Below are positions 17,859 through 27,542 of a stretch of 64,000 nt of DNA, one piece after another (within the stretch, counting starts at the first letter, position 1; the number at the start of each line of letters is the position of its first letter). This stretch comes from Rahnella variigena (GTDB lineage Bacteria > Pseudomonadota > Gammaproteobacteria > Enterobacterales > Enterobacteriaceae). The stretch lies in the NCBI RefSeq assembly GCF_003610915.1, contig NZ_NSDJ01000002.1, forward strand, positions 620,001 through 684,000, written 5' to 3'. The notes under the pieces were generated by a model that saw only the letters and a list, made by a program, of their open reading frames with translations, did not search any database and was not told where the DNA came from. The position numbers and the translations under genes are program-made.

Positions 17859-18488
17859 TCAGCAGGCGGCCAGCGCGTCAACGTCACCTGCGGTGATCAA
17901 CGCCAGATTTGTGGAAATTTTATCTGCTGGCCAGTTCCACCAGGCGATCTGCTCCAGGCGGGCGATCGTCTCATTGTCGAAACGGTATCTGATGACCTTA
18001 GCCGGATTACCTCCCACGATGGCGTAAGCAGGGACATCACCGGTGACCACCGATTTCGATGAAACAATGGCTCCGTTCCCGACCTTAACGCCGGGCATAA
18101 ACAGCGCTTCATAGCCAATCCACACATCATTCCCGATCACCGTATCGCCTTTATAAGGCAGGTCTTCTGCCGCAGGCATCACCTTTTCCCATCCGTTGCC
18201 AAATATCTGAAACGGATAGGTCGAAATGCCAGAGAGCTTGTGATTCGCCCCGTTCATGATGAATTTCACCCCGCGGGCCAGCGCGCAGAACTTTCCAATC
18301 ACCAGCTTATCGCCAATAAAAGGAAAGTGATAAAGGACGTTGCGCTCGAAATCTTCTGAATCAACAGGATCGTCATAGTAGGTGTAGTCGCCAATAATAA
18401 TATTGGGGTTGCTGACGGTGTTTTTGATGAAGCAGACCTGAGGAAATCCCTCCATCGGATGCTTGTTATCGGGGGACGGACCAGACAT
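17859..18488 (-). CDS. Left-handed beta-helix acetyltransferase, CatB/Vat xenobiotic acetyltransferase family
   Basis: A 209-residue enzyme with a strong AAGGAG site. It shows CatB/Vat features: GDYTYYDDPVDSEDFERNVLYHF near the N-terminus, then hexapeptide repeats (IGKFCALARGVKFIMNGANH, VIGNDVWIGYEALFMPGVKVG, GAIVSSKSVVTGDV), and the catalytic-type His in GANH. This family O-acetylates streptogramin A or chloramphenicol using acetyl-CoA; several chromosomal copies have weak or unknown activity. It is a single gene with its own start and no mobile element nearby, so it looks like an intrinsic, not a recently acquired, resistance-type gene. Real activity is unproven. Confidence 0.82.
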   Translation of the reverse strand: MSGPSPDNKHPMEGFPQVCFIKNTVSNPNIIIGDYTYYDDPVDSEDFERNVLYHFPFIGDKLVIGKFCALARGVKFIMNGANHKLSGISTYPFQIFGNGWEKVMPAAEDLPYKGDTVIGNDVWIGYEALFMPGVKVGNGAIVSSKSVVTGDVPAYAIVGGNPAKVIRYRFDNETIARLEQIAWWNWPADKISTNLALITAGDVDALAAC

Positions 18489-18611
18489 GTTATCTCCTTA
18501 TAAAAATGACCCGGCGGGATATGATGCAGGCCCCATTAAGAGTCATGGTGCCAGCACTCTATTTTAGAGGATAATCGCGGGTATACGATTCACTATTCAG
18601 GAAATCCGCGA

Positions 18612-19211
18612 ATGACACAACACCTCGCACCAGAAGACTATTACACCGAAAAATACGGTCTGACCCGTACCCATTCCGAAATTCTCAACGCGGTAAATTA
18701 TGTTCAGCCGGGTAAAGCGCTGGATTTGGGGTGTGGCAGCGGACGTAACTCGCTGTATCTCAACCTGAAAGGCTTTGATGTCACCGGCTGGGACAACAAT
18801 GCGATGAGCGTCGCAAAAGTGCATGACATTATTGCCGCAGAATCCCTGCAACACATCAATATCAGCGAGCAGGATCTGAACACGCACCGTTTTACCGGCG
18901 AATACGATTTTATCTTTTCAACGGTGGTGATGATGTTCCTGCAACGCGACAGCATCCCGCATATTATTCAGGATATGCACGCTGCGACAAAAACCGGAGG
19001 CTACAACCTGATTGTCGCCGCGATGGACAGCCCGGATTTCCCGTGCCCGTTGCCCTTCCCTTTCACCTTCCAGCCTGAAGAACTGCGCGAGTATTACCGT
19101 GGCTGGGAAATCGTGAAGTACAACGAAAACGTCGGCGAGCTGCATAAACGCGACGAAAACGGTAACCGCTATAAACTGCGGTTTGCGACGCTGCTGGCGA
19201 AAAAGATTTGA
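18612..19211 (+). CDS. tehB: Tellurite methyltransferase TehB
   Basis: A 199-residue SAM-dependent methyltransferase. The signature [14 protein letters not shown] is the SAM-binding loop. [40 protein letters not shown] and [19 protein letters not shown] closely follow E. coli TehB as I recall it. TehB methylates tellurite, selenite and similar oxyanions with SAM, giving tolerance. The usual membrane partner gene tehA is not adjacent. It is transcribed alone and meets the patD operon tail to tail. Confidence 0.9.
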   Translation: MTQHLAPEDYYTEKYGLTRTHSEILNAVNYVQPGKALDLGCGSGRNSLYLNLKGFDVTGWDNNAMSVAKVHDIIAAESLQHINISEQDLNTHRFTGEYDFIFSTVVMMFLQRDSIPHIIQDMHAATKTGGYNLIVAAMDSPDFPCPLPFPFTFQPEELREYYRGWEIVKYNENVGELHKRDENGNRYKLRFATLLAKKI

Positions 19212-19221
19212 TGTGAAATAA

Positions 19222-19242
19222 GCTGGCGGGAACGCCGCCAGC
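19222..19242. terminator. Hairpin between convergent tehB and patD
   Basis: GCTGGCGG at 19222-19229 and CCGCCAGC at 19235-19242 form a perfect 8-bp stem around 5 bases. It lies between two genes that end toward each other. No T-run is present on either side, so a termination role is inferred from position. Confidence 0.5.
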
Positions 19243-19267
19243 CCTGTAAATCGGCCGAAGCCGGATG

Positions 19268-20686
19268 CTAGTGTTTTATCATCACATGCCGGATTGCCGT
19301 GTAATCTTCCAGTCCGTACATCGACATATCCTTGCCGTAACCGGATTGCTTTTGTCCGCCGTGCGGCATTTCGCTGACCAGCATGAAGTGCGTATTCACC
19401 CAGGTACAACCGTATTGCAGACGGGCGCTGAGGCGATGGGCACGACCGATGTTTTGCGTCCAGACCGACGAAGCCAGCCCGTAATTCGATTCATTTGCCC
19501 AGTCGAGAACCTGCTCTTCGGTATCGAATTCGGTGATGCTGACCACCGGCCCGAACACTTCGCGCTGCACAATTTCATCTTCCTGACGCGCTCCCGCCAG
19601 CACGGTAGGCTGGAAATAATAGCCTTCACCGCGCACGCGTTCGCCGCCGGTGACAACCTGAATATGCGCCTGCTGTTTTGCGCGTTGCACGAAACCTTCC
19701 ACCCGTTCTAAATGCGCAGCCGATACCAGCGGCCCCATTTCGGCGCTTTCATCCGTCCCGAGTTTGATCGTAGAAACGGCTGCGCCGAGCGCGTTGACCA
19801 GCCGCGAATAAACCCCTTTTTGCACATAGAGTCGACAGGCCGCGGTGCAGTCTTGTCCGGCGTTGTAGAAACCGAACGTGCGCACGCCTTCCACCACCTG
19901 ATCGATATCCGCGTCATCAAACACGATCACCGGCGCTTTGCCACCGAGTTCCATATGCGTGCGTTTGATACCACTGGTGGCCTGCGCTACAATTTTCTCG
20001 CCGGTTGCGACCGAGCCGGTCAGAGAAATCATCCGCACTTTATCGTGATGCGTCAGTGCGTTACCCACCGTCTGACCGTCGCCAAACAACACATTCAGCA
20101 CACCCGCCGGGAACAAATCCTGCGCCAGTTCGCCCAGCTTCAGCGCCGTAAGCGGCGTGATTTCAGAAGGTTTGATCACCACACAGTTGCCCGCCGCCAG
20201 CGCCGGAGCAATTTTCCAGGCAGCCATCATCAGCGGATAATTCCACGGCGCGATGGAAGCAATAACTCCCAGCGGATCACGGCGGATCATGGAAGTATGA
20301 CCGGTCAGATACTCGCCGCTGGCCAGTCCGTTCAGGCAACGGCTGGCACCGGCAAAGTAACGAAACACATCGGCCACCGCCGGAATTTCATCGCCCAGCG
20401 CCAGATGAAAAGGTTTGCCGCAGTTCAGCGATTCGAGTTTCGCGAGGGCTTCAGCATTGGCTTCAATGCGATCGGCCAGCGCCAGTAACAACTCAGAACG
20501 GGTTTTCGGCGTGGTTTGCCCCCATTCAGTAAAAGCTTTGTGCGCCAGATCGACAGCCTGTTTGGTCTGCTGCTCGCTGGCCTGCGCCAGTCGCACTATT
20601 TCCTGCCCGTTATGCGGGTTGTAAACCGGCAACGACGTCCCTTTTCCGGCAACCAGCTCACCATTAATCAGCATGTTCGTTTGCAT
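19268..20686 (-). CDS. patD: Gamma-aminobutyraldehyde dehydrogenase PatD (YdcW)
   Basis: A 472-residue NAD-dependent aldehyde dehydrogenase; the ATG at 20686 has AAGGA upstream and gives nearly the E. coli length (474). The catalytic cysteine lies in GQDCTAAC, the general-base glutamate in MELGGKAPV, and [21 protein letters not shown] is the cofactor-domain block. It oxidises 4-aminobutanal to GABA in the putrescine transaminase route. As in E. coli it is the last gene after ydcSTUV, starting just beyond ydcV. A second copy of this enzyme type lies at the other end of the operon. Confidence 0.9.
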   Translation of the reverse strand: MQTNMLINGELVAGKGTSLPVYNPHNGQEIVRLAQASEQQTKQAVDLAHKAFTEWGQTTPKTRSELLLALADRIEANAEALAKLESLNCGKPFHLALGDEIPAVADVFRYFAGASRCLNGLASGEYLTGHTSMIRRDPLGVIASIAPWNYPLMMAAWKIAPALAAGNCVVIKPSEITPLTALKLGELAQDLFPAGVLNVLFGDGQTVGNALTHHDKVRMISLTGSVATGEKIVAQATSGIKRTHMELGGKAPVIVFDDADIDQVVEGVRTFGFYNAGQDCTAACRLYVQKGVYSRLVNALGAAVSTIKLGTDESAEMGPLVSAAHLERVEGFVQRAKQQAHIQVVTGGERVRGEGYYFQPTVLAGARQEDEIVQREVFGPVVSITEFDTEEQVLDWANESNYGLASSVWTQNIGRAHRLSARLQYGCTWVNTHFMLVSEMPHGGQKQSGYGKDMSMYGLEDYTAIRHVMIKH

Positions 20687-20699
20687 TATTTTTTCCTTA

Positions 20700-21506
20700 T
20701 TATTTGCCGTCACCGGCCACATCAGACCCGTTTCTTGTCAGATACCATGCGCCCAAAATCGGGATCATGGTCAGTACCATCAGGCACAGCGCCACCACGT
20801 TGGTGACCGGCACTTCGCGCGGACGTCCCAGCTGATTGAGCAGCCAGATAGGCAGCGTGCGCTCGTGCCCGGCGGTGAAGGTGGTGACGATGATTTCATC
20901 GAAAGACAGCGCAAACGCCAGCATTCCGCCCGCCAGCAGCGCGGTGCTCAGGTTGGGTAAAATGATGTAGCGGAAGGTCTGCCAGCCGTCGGCGCCTAAA
21001 TCCATCGATGCCTCGATCAGGCTGTGGGTGATGCGACGGAAACGGGCGATGACATTGTTATAAACAATCACCATGCAGAACGTGGCATGACCGATAACGA
21101 TGGTCAGCATGCCCGGTTCGATTTGTGCGGCGTGAAACGCGTTGAGCAGCGCCAGCCCGGTGATGATCCCCGGCAAGGCAATCGGCAGCATGAACAGCAA
21201 GGTGATACTGTTTTTGCCGAAGAAATTGCGCCGGTACAGCGCCGCTGCTGCCAGCGTGCCCAGCACCATCGCAATCACCGTGGCGTAACAGGCGATTTGC
21301 ACCGAGAGCCAGACGGCGTCGAGAATGTCATGTCTCCCCGCCGCCACCGCGAACCAGTGCAGCGTGAAGCCTTTTGGCGGAAAACTGAACGCCGCGTCTT
21401 CAGTGTTAAAGGCGTAGACCGCGATGATCAGCAGCGGGAAATGCAGGAAAACCAGCCCGCCCCATGCGGACAGTTTGAGTAACCAGGGTGCGCGTTTAGA
21501 GTGCAT
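20700..21506 (-). CDS. ydcV: ABC transporter permease YdcV (PotC-like)
   Basis: A 268-residue inner-membrane permease with six helices (start MHSKRAPW at 21506). The cytoplasmic coupling motif [22 protein letters not shown] is the EAA loop of spermidine/putrescine-type importers. It overlaps ydcU by 11 bp and precedes patD. With YdcU it forms the channel of an importer whose partners YdcS and YdcT lie upstream; linkage to patD suggests putrescine or a related amine. Confidence 0.88.
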   Translation of the reverse strand: MHSKRAPWLLKLSAWGGLVFLHFPLLIIAVYAFNTEDAAFSFPPKGFTLHWFAVAAGRHDILDAVWLSVQIACYATVIAMVLGTLAAAALYRRNFFGKNSITLLFMLPIALPGIITGLALLNAFHAAQIEPGMLTIVIGHATFCMVIVYNNVIARFRRITHSLIEASMDLGADGWQTFRYIILPNLSTALLAGGMLAFALSFDEIIVTTFTAGHERTLPIWLLNQLGRPREVPVTNVVALCLMVLTMIPILGAWYLTRNGSDVAGDGK

Positions 21507-22440
21507 CGAAAGCTCCCAGTCGTTTAACCATCGACAGATAAACAGCAATCAGCACAATCGGCACCAGCGTGAACGCCGCCGCCATCGGCATATTGCCAAT
21601 CGACCCCTGCTGGGAATACACCATATTGCCGATGTAATACCCCGGCGGCCCCACCAGCTGCGGGATGATGTAATCGCCCAGCGTCAGGGAGAAGGTGAAA
21701 ATCGAACCCGCGGCAATACCCGGCACCGCCAGCGGGAAGATGACATAGCGCAACGTCTGCCAGGGTTTTGCCCCCAGATCTTCGGATGCCTGGATCAGGG
21801 ACGGCGGCAGACGTTCAAGCGCTGCCTGGATCGGCAAAATCATAAACGGCAGCCAGATGTACACGAACACCCAGAAGCGCCCGATCCCCGACGTTGACAG
21901 CGTATTGCCGCCGATACCCGGCAGACTCAGCATCGCGGTCAGCAGCGGTTCCAGCCCGAGATGTTCAAGGAACCATTGCAGCACACCGCCTTTGGAAAGC
22001 AGCAGCGTCCACGCATAGGCTTTGACGATGTAACTCGCCCACATCGGCAACATGATCGCGACATAGAAGAAGGCTTTTTTCTTGCCCGTAATGTAGCGCG
22101 CCATGTAATAAGCAATCGGAAACGCCAGAACCGCGCTGAAAAACGACACCAGCAGCGCCATGCTCACCGTGCGGATAATGATGTCGGCGTTCACCGGATC
22201 AAACAGCGCGCGCAGATTCGCGGTGGTCAGCGTCGAGGACACCGTCATGGTGAAATCGTCGAAGGTATACAAACCCTGCCACAGCAGCGCAAACAACGAA
22301 CCTAAATAGATGGCACCGAACCACAACAGCGGCGGAACCAGCAGCAGCGCCAGATAAAATCCGGGGCGATGATGCAGGAAAGTGATCAGCGCCCGGCCAC
22401 GCCGCGCCCGCTTCTCGTAAGGAGTCATACTGATATCCAT
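21496..22440 (-). CDS. ydcU: ABC transporter permease YdcU (PotB-like)
   Basis: A 314-residue permease (E. coli YdcU is 313). It has a long cytoplasmic N-terminus ([18 protein letters not shown]), six helices and an EAA loop ([22 protein letters not shown]). The motif [24 protein letters not shown] is typical of PotB/PotH-like proteins. It starts 3 bp after ydcT and overlaps ydcV. It is the partner of YdcV in the membrane channel. Confidence 0.88.
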   Translation of the reverse strand: MDISMTPYEKRARRGRALITFLHHRPGFYLALLLVPPLLWFGAIYLGSLFALLWQGLYTFDDFTMTVSSTLTTANLRALFDPVNADIIIRTVSMALLVSFFSAVLAFPIAYYMARYITGKKKAFFYVAIMLPMWASYIVKAYAWTLLLSKGGVLQWFLEHLGLEPLLTAMLSLPGIGGNTLSTSGIGRFWVFVYIWLPFMILPIQAALERLPPSLIQASEDLGAKPWQTLRYVIFPLAVPGIAAGSIFTFSLTLGDYIIPQLVGPPGYYIGNMVYSQQGSIGNMPMAAAFTLVPIVLIAVYLSMVKRLGAFDAL

Positions 22441-22443
22441 CGT

Positions 22444-23466
22444 TTAACCCTCAAGCAGCGCCACCATGGCGTCCCGGTTCCAGCACGCCACCACCGGTTG
22501 CCCGGTCTGGAAGTGGGTTTGCAGGCTGGCCGCCAGATTATTCGGTTCACTGACAAACAGCCGCTCACCGCCATTCAGCGCCAGTTCGTAGCGCGTCGCC
22601 GCCCCCTGAAAATGGATATCTTTCAGGATGGCACTGACCTGCACGATACTGCTGTCAGCTTGCGGTTGCGGCGTCAGGCGGATATGTTCCGGACGAATCG
22701 AACGGCTGCCGGCAAGGCCGGTGAGCCTGAGGGAGAGATCGGAATTAAGCACATTGGCGGTACCGACAAACTGCGCGACAAACGCCGTGCGCGGATTGAG
22801 ATACAGCTCGCGCGGTGAATCCACCTGCTCGATGCGCCCGTTGTTAAACACCGCCACGCGGTCCGACATCGACAGCGCTTCACTCTGATCATGCGTGACG
22901 AAAATGAAGGTAATGCCCAGTTCACGTTGCAGTTTTTTCAGCTCGCCCTGCATCTGCTCTCGCAGTTTGAGATCGAGCGCGCCGAGCGGTTCATCGAGCA
23001 GCAGAACGCTGGGCTGATTGACCAGCGCACGCGCCAGAGCCACGCGCTGACGCTGACCGCCGGACAAAAACGCCGGTTTGCGCGCCGCAGTAAAACCGAG
23101 CGCCACCCGTTCCAGCGCTTCCAGCGCGCGGATATTGCGTTCTTTTTTGCCCACGCCTTTCACCATCAGGCCATACGCGACGTTCTCCAGCACGGTCATG
23201 TGCGGAAACAACGCGTAATCCTGAAAGACGGTATTCACATCCCTCTCATACGGCGCGAGTTTTGTGGCCTCTTTGCCATGAATGCGGATGGAACCGGATG
23301 ACAGCGTTTCAAACCCGGCAATCAGGCGCAGACAGGTGGTTTTACCCGAGCCAGAAGGCCCGAGCATGGAAAAGAATTCGCCGTCCTGAATATCGATCGA
23401 CACATTATCGACGGCTTTGGTTTCCCCGAATATTCGGGAAACATTGATAAATTGTACGGCGGGCAT
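22444..23466 (-). CDS. ydcT: ABC transporter ATP-binding protein YdcT (PotA-like)
   Basis: A 340-residue cytoplasmic ATPase. Walker A GPSGSGKTT is near residue 36, signature LSGGQRQRVALARAL near 134, Walker B VLLLDEPLGALD near 154 and the H-loop VTHDQSEA near 187. The C-terminal ~100 residues (SIRPEHIRLT and following) form the TOBE regulatory domain. Length and order match E. coli ydcT. It energises import through YdcU and YdcV. Confidence 0.9.
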   Translation of the reverse strand: MPAVQFINVSRIFGETKAVDNVSIDIQDGEFFSMLGPSGSGKTTCLRLIAGFETLSSGSIRIHGKEATKLAPYERDVNTVFQDYALFPHMTVLENVAYGLMVKGVGKKERNIRALEALERVALGFTAARKPAFLSGGQRQRVALARALVNQPSVLLLDEPLGALDLKLREQMQGELKKLQRELGITFIFVTHDQSEALSMSDRVAVFNNGRIEQVDSPRELYLNPRTAFVAQFVGTANVLNSDLSLRLTGLAGSRSIRPEHIRLTPQPQADSSIVQVSAILKDIHFQGAATRYELALNGGERLFVSEPNNLAASLQTHFQTGQPVVACWNRDAMVALLEG

Positions 23467-23622
23467 AGTCAGCTCCCGGTTTCAAAGTTTTCACTGGAAT
23501 ACGCAACATCATTTGAGTCGCAGGAAGGCGGCAAACTCACGAATCCCGATGAGCTGACACAGGTCAGTGATTCGGGTGAGAGAGTGCAGCCAACGCATCT
23601 GCGGCGCAAAGGATGCCGCGTA

Positions 23623-24780
23623 TTAACGGCCGCCCATGATGGCGATATAGTCTTGAGTCCATTTACTGTATGGAACGAACTTGCCGCCTTCGGACTGCGG
23701 GGTTTTCCAGAATGAAATCGACGCGAATTTATCGAAGCCGTTGGTCTGACAGCCTTCTGCGCCTAACAACGGGCTGGCTTTACAACCCGCCGGAACCGCA
23801 GGCACGGAACCAAACCAGGCGGCGACGTCGCCCTGCACTTTCGGTTCAAGCGACCAGTTCATCCACTGATAAGCGCAGTTCGGATGTTCGGAATCTGCCG
23901 CGAGCATGGAGGTATCCGCCCAGCCGGTAACGCCTTCTTTCGGAAACACGGTGGCAATCGGCTGCTTCTCGCCTTTCAGTGAGTTGGCCTGATACGGCCA
24001 TGAGGAACTGGCGACCACACCTTCGTTTTTGAAATCGCTCATCTGCACGGAGGCGTCGTGCCAGTAACGGTGGATCAGCGGATGCTGGGCACGCAGCAGT
24101 TTCAGCACGGCCTGATACTGGGTTTCATTGAGCTGATACGGATCTTCAATTTTGAGATCTGGCTGGGTACTTTTCAGGTACAGCGCGGCATCGGCAATGG
24201 CGATCGGACCGTCATAGGCCTGAACGCGCCCCTGATTCGGTTTGCCATCTGGCAGGTTTTGCGGCACAAAAATCACCGCCCAGCTGTCCGGCGGTGTCGG
24301 GAATGTTTTAGTGTTATACATCAGCAGGTTCGGCCCCCACTGGTATGGTGTGCCGTAGACTTTGCCGCCTACGTTAAACCATGCGCCTTTGGTCAGGCGC
24401 GGATCGACGTTTTTCCAGTTAGGGATCAGCGCAGGATTGATCGGCTGCACGCGTTTACCGTAAATCAGACGCAGCGATGCGTCGCCGGACGCCGTCACCA
24501 GGTCATAGCCGCCCTTCGCCATCAGGCTGACCATTTCATCGGACGTCGCCGCGGTTTTCACATTCACTTTGCAGCTGGTTTGTTTTTCGAACTGCGTCAC
24601 CCAGTCATAATTTTTGTCACTTTCGCCGCGCTCAATATATCCCGGCCACGCAACAATATTTAACTGGCCTTCGCCTTTGCCAATACTGGTGGGTGCGTCG
24701 GCAGCCAGCGCGCTATTTAAGAAACTCAGCAGGCCCAAACAAATAGCAGATAAAGCGTAAACACCTTTGTTCTTATTCAT
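23623..24780 (-). CDS. ydcS: Periplasmic solute-binding protein YdcS
   Basis: A 385-residue exported protein with a Sec signal (ALSAICLGLLSFLNSALAAD) and an AGGAG ribosome site. The body (GQLNIVAWPGYIERG, DWVTQFEKQTSCKVNVKTAATSDEMVSLM, GGYDLVTASGDASLRLI) matches the PotD/PotF-type fold and E. coli YdcS (381). E. coli YdcS has also been linked to polyhydroxybutyrate formation. A 156-bp gap separates it from ydcT, wide enough for an internal promoter or processing site; none is clear. The amine ligand is inferred from the linked aldehyde dehydrogenases. Confidence 0.9.
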   Translation of the reverse strand: MNKNKGVYALSAICLGLLSFLNSALAADAPTSIGKGEGQLNIVAWPGYIERGESDKNYDWVTQFEKQTSCKVNVKTAATSDEMVSLMAKGGYDLVTASGDASLRLIYGKRVQPINPALIPNWKNVDPRLTKGAWFNVGGKVYGTPYQWGPNLLMYNTKTFPTPPDSWAVIFVPQNLPDGKPNQGRVQAYDGPIAIADAALYLKSTQPDLKIEDPYQLNETQYQAVLKLLRAQHPLIHRYWHDASVQMSDFKNEGVVASSSWPYQANSLKGEKQPIATVFPKEGVTGWADTSMLAADSEHPNCAYQWMNWSLEPKVQGDVAAWFGSVPAVPAGCKASPLLGAEGCQTNGFDKFASISFWKTPQSEGGKFVPYSKWTQDYIAIMGGR

Positions 24781-24815
24781 CGCTTACTCCTGTCCTGTCG
24801 TCGTAAATGTTGTTT

Positions 24816-26279
24816 TTAGAATTGAGGTTTGAACTTCGCCATGATGTGTCTGACTACGCTGTAGTCCTGTAAGGAATAACTGGAAAGATCGTTGCCGTAG
24901 CCGGAGCGTTTCAGTCCGCCGTGCGGCATTTCACTGACCAGGGAAAAGTGGGTGTTAATCCACGTGGTGCCATATTGCAGATGCGAGGAAATCTGCATGG
25001 CGAGGTCGATATTTTGTGTCCAGACTGAGGAAGCCAGTCCGTATTCAGATTCGTTGGCCCAGCTGACGACCTGCTCAAGCGAGTCAAAACGCGTCACGCT
25101 GACCACCGGCCCGAACACTTCGCGCTGGACGATTTCATCACTTTGCAGACAGCCCGCCAGCAGCGTCGGCTGGTAATAAAAACCGGAACCGGAATGGGAT
25201 GCCGCGCCGGTAATCCGCTCGATATGCGGCTGACTCAGCGCCCGCTCGACAAAGCTGGAGACGCGGTCACGCTGTCTGGCACTGATCAGCGGTCCCATAA
25301 AGTTTTCGCTGTCGTTCTTTTTGGCGAACGGCAACTGAGCAATGGCGTCGCCCAGTTTTTCCACCAGACGTTCGTAGATCCCGGCCTGCGCATAAACGCG
25401 GCAGGCGGAGGTGCAATCCTGTCCGGCGTTGTAGTAGCCCCAGGTGCTGACGGCGTGGACCACATCGTCAATATCCGCGTCATTACACACAATTACCGGC
25501 GCTTTACCGCCCAGCTCAAGATGAGTGCGTTTTACGGTTTTAACTGCGGCCTGCAAAATCCGTTGTCCGGTGACGATATCGCCGGTCAGGGAAATCAAAC
25601 GAACGTGAGAATGGCTGACCAGTGCGTTGCCGACGCTTTCTCCGCTGCCGGTGATCACGTTGAGCACGCCCGGCGGCAGGATGTCCTGCAAGGCAGGCAG
25701 TAAGGCAAGAATGGTCAGGGGAGTATGTTCAGAAGGCTTGAAAACGACGGTGTTTCCAGCGGCCAGCGCTGGTGCGATTTTCCAGGCCGACATCATCAGC
25801 GGATAATTCCACGGGGCGATAGAAGCGACAACGCCAAGCGGGTCACGGCGTACCATCGAGGTATGACCGGGCAGATATTCACCGGATAATTGCCCCTGCT
25901 GACACCGGACAGCACCGGCGAAAAAACGGAAGACATCCACGGCGGCAGGCAGATCGTCATTCAGCGCCTGATGCAGCGGTTTGCCGCAGTTTAAGGCTTC
26001 AAGACGCGCCAGCTGCGGCGCCTGCTTTTCGATAGCATCGGCAATGCGCAAAAGGAGAGTGGCGCGTTCGGCAGGCGTGGTACGTGACCAGCGGGTAAAC
26101 GCCTGACTGGCGGCGTTAACGGCCATATCGACCTGCGCCAGCGACGTTTCCGCCACTTCTGCAATCACCTCGCCGGTGGCGGGATTAAAAATACTCTGCG
26201 TTGCGCCCTCGCCATGCAGAAGGTCGCCGTTGATCGCGTGTTTATCAGAGAAACTGGCAACAAATTCTGCATCCGACAT
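24816..26279 (-). CDS. Second PatD-like aminoaldehyde dehydrogenase
   Basis: A 487-residue NAD-dependent aldehyde dehydrogenase, clearly a paralogue of patD at 19268. The two share blocks such as [69 protein letters not shown] and the tail MPHGGLKRSGYGNDLSSYSLQDY. The catalytic Cys is in GQDCTSAC. It starts the ydc operon, 35 bp before ydcS. Two such enzymes bracketing one importer suggests different aldehydes (for example 4-aminobutanal and 3-aminopropanal or the glutamylated form) or dosage. The substrate is not provable from sequence. Confidence 0.87.
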   Translation of the reverse strand: MSDAEFVASFSDKHAINGDLLHGEGATQSIFNPATGEVIAEVAETSLAQVDMAVNAASQAFTRWSRTTPAERATLLLRIADAIEKQAPQLARLEALNCGKPLHQALNDDLPAAVDVFRFFAGAVRCQQGQLSGEYLPGHTSMVRRDPLGVVASIAPWNYPLMMSAWKIAPALAAGNTVVFKPSEHTPLTILALLPALQDILPPGVLNVITGSGESVGNALVSHSHVRLISLTGDIVTGQRILQAAVKTVKRTHLELGGKAPVIVCNDADIDDVVHAVSTWGYYNAGQDCTSACRVYAQAGIYERLVEKLGDAIAQLPFAKKNDSENFMGPLISARQRDRVSSFVERALSQPHIERITGAASHSGSGFYYQPTLLAGCLQSDEIVQREVFGPVVSVTRFDSLEQVVSWANESEYGLASSVWTQNIDLAMQISSHLQYGTTWINTHFSLVSEMPHGGLKRSGYGNDLSSYSLQDYSVVRHIMAKFKPQF

Positions 26280-26287
26280 CGTACTGC

Positions 26288-26377
26288 CCCTCAGAGAAGT
26301 CAGTCATAGGGAATTAACAAAAATGTTATTAGCTAGTAACAAAACCGCTAATTCACATTAGGTAATTTCTCTGAGGG
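26288..26377. repeat. Long-spaced 11-bp inverted repeat in the promoter region of the aminoaldehyde/ydc operon
   Basis: CCCTCAGAGAA at 26288-26298 reappears inverted as TTCTCTGAGGG at 26367-26377, 68 bp apart. Between them is a smaller symmetric pair, ATTAGC and GCTAAT, near 26328-26353. The region lies between the LysR gene and the first operon gene. Two separated operator arms bridged by a regulator, or a large hairpin in the leader RNA, would both fit. Confidence 0.55.
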
Positions 26378-26428
26378 CAACAAATAGCAATTACTGAAGG
26401 CTGCGTTCGGAAAAAACGAATGCTCCGG

Positions 26429-27337
26429 TTATGACGGTTTTCTTTTGGCGCTGTTTTCTCGGGCGATCGTCAGAAACGGCGTCACCAGTTCAGGCCGCGC
26501 ACTGCCGCGACGCCATGCCAGTCCGATGTCCAGCGGTTCGATGGAATCCTCAAGCTTGCTGGCTTCGATCATATTCCCTTCCAGTGACCAGGCGCGGTAA
26601 GCCATGTCCGGCTGTACTGATACGCCCAACCCGGCAGCCACCAGACTGCGCACCGCCTCGGTTGACGCGGTTTTCATCGCAATATTGGGCTTGAGTCCGG
26701 CCCGCGCCCACAGCCGCTGCGCGTGTTTTTCCATCTCATCCACGTTGAGCTGGATCAGCGGTTCATTGGCAATATCCGCCAGAGAAATACTTTCCCGCTC
26801 CAGCAGCGGATGCAACGGCGGCAGCCACAGACGGTACGAAGAATGGGTCAGAACCTCGGTTTGCAGCGCGTCACGATCTTCCAGATTTGAAAGGATCAGC
26901 ACACCGATGTCGATCTCGCCGCTGACCAGCAGATGCTCGATATACTGGCGTTCATCCTCGACCACTTTGACATCGACATTCGGGTAATAGGCGTTGAATT
27001 GTTTGAGTAAATCCACCAAAAAGTATCCGGCCACCAGACTGGTCACGCCCAGCGTCAGCTGACCGGTGACATTTTCGGTCCCCATTTGCAGGCTGCGTTT
27101 GGCGTTATCGACGGTGGCCAGAATAAGATATGACTGGCGTAAAAACTGATGCCCCTGATGGGTCAGCGTCATCCCTTTGGCATGGCGGTCAAACAGCCGC
27201 GCCTCGGTTTCCGTCTCAAGTTGCTGAATCGCCTGTGTCAGCGAGGACTGTGAAACAAAAGAGGCCTGTGCGGCAGCGGATATCGATCCGGTTTCAGCAA
27301 CGGCAATAAAATGGCGGATCTGGCGCAGTGTCAGCAT
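26429..27337 (-). CDS. LysR-family transcriptional regulator upstream of the ydc/aminoaldehyde operon
   Basis: A 302-residue regulator starting MLTLRQIRHF. The winged helix is FIAVAETGSISAAAQASFVSQSSLTQAIQQLE, and the effector domain runs from about residue 90. It points the same way as the downstream operon, with a 149-bp gap holding inverted repeats, so it is likely that operon's local activator. In E. coli the ydc operon instead lies beside the MocR-type ydcR, so regulation has been swapped. A hairpin with a T-run sits just before its start codon. Confidence 0.83.
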   Translation of the reverse strand: MLTLRQIRHFIAVAETGSISAAAQASFVSQSSLTQAIQQLETETEARLFDRHAKGMTLTHQGHQFLRQSYLILATVDNAKRSLQMGTENVTGQLTLGVTSLVAGYFLVDLLKQFNAYYPNVDVKVVEDERQYIEHLLVSGEIDIGVLILSNLEDRDALQTEVLTHSSYRLWLPPLHPLLERESISLADIANEPLIQLNVDEMEKHAQRLWARAGLKPNIAMKTASTEAVRSLVAAGLGVSVQPDMAYRAWSLEGNMIEASKLEDSIEPLDIGLAWRRGSARPELVTPFLTIARENSAKRKPS

Positions 27338-27358
27338 AACGGCTCTCTCATCGCATTA

Positions 27359-27393
27359 AAAAACCGAATCCTGTGCGGCAGCATTCGGTTTTT
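27359..27393 (-). terminator. Intrinsic-terminator-like hairpin just upstream of the LysR start codon
   Basis: AAAAACCGAAT at 27359-27369 and ATTCGGTTTTT at 27383-27393 are perfect complements. Read on the minus strand the stem is followed by a run of T, about 22 bp before the LysR ATG at 27337. Any LysR transcript starting further upstream must pass through it. It could insulate the gene from the toxin-antitoxin region or act as a leader attenuator. Confidence 0.6.
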
Positions 27394-27482
27394 GGGAATG
27401 ATCAAGTAATGGCAAAGAGGGGATTTTTGTCAAACCGGGTACAGGCGTTTTGCGAGGCGTACCGGAGAATGGGAAACTTACT

Positions 27483-27511
27483 TTGCAAGCAGTCTTTAAA
27501 AGAACTATATT
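27483..27511 (+). promoter_or_regulatory. Sigma-70-type promoter of the toxin-antitoxin operon
   Basis: TTGCAA at 27483-27488 and TATATT at 27506-27511 are separated by exactly 17 bp, and the antitoxin ATG follows 31 bp later. The -10 is one base off consensus. This is the best promoter match seen in the window. Confidence 0.6.
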
Positions 27512-27542
27512 TAGACCGTAAAACTTGGCGGAGAAATTAAAC

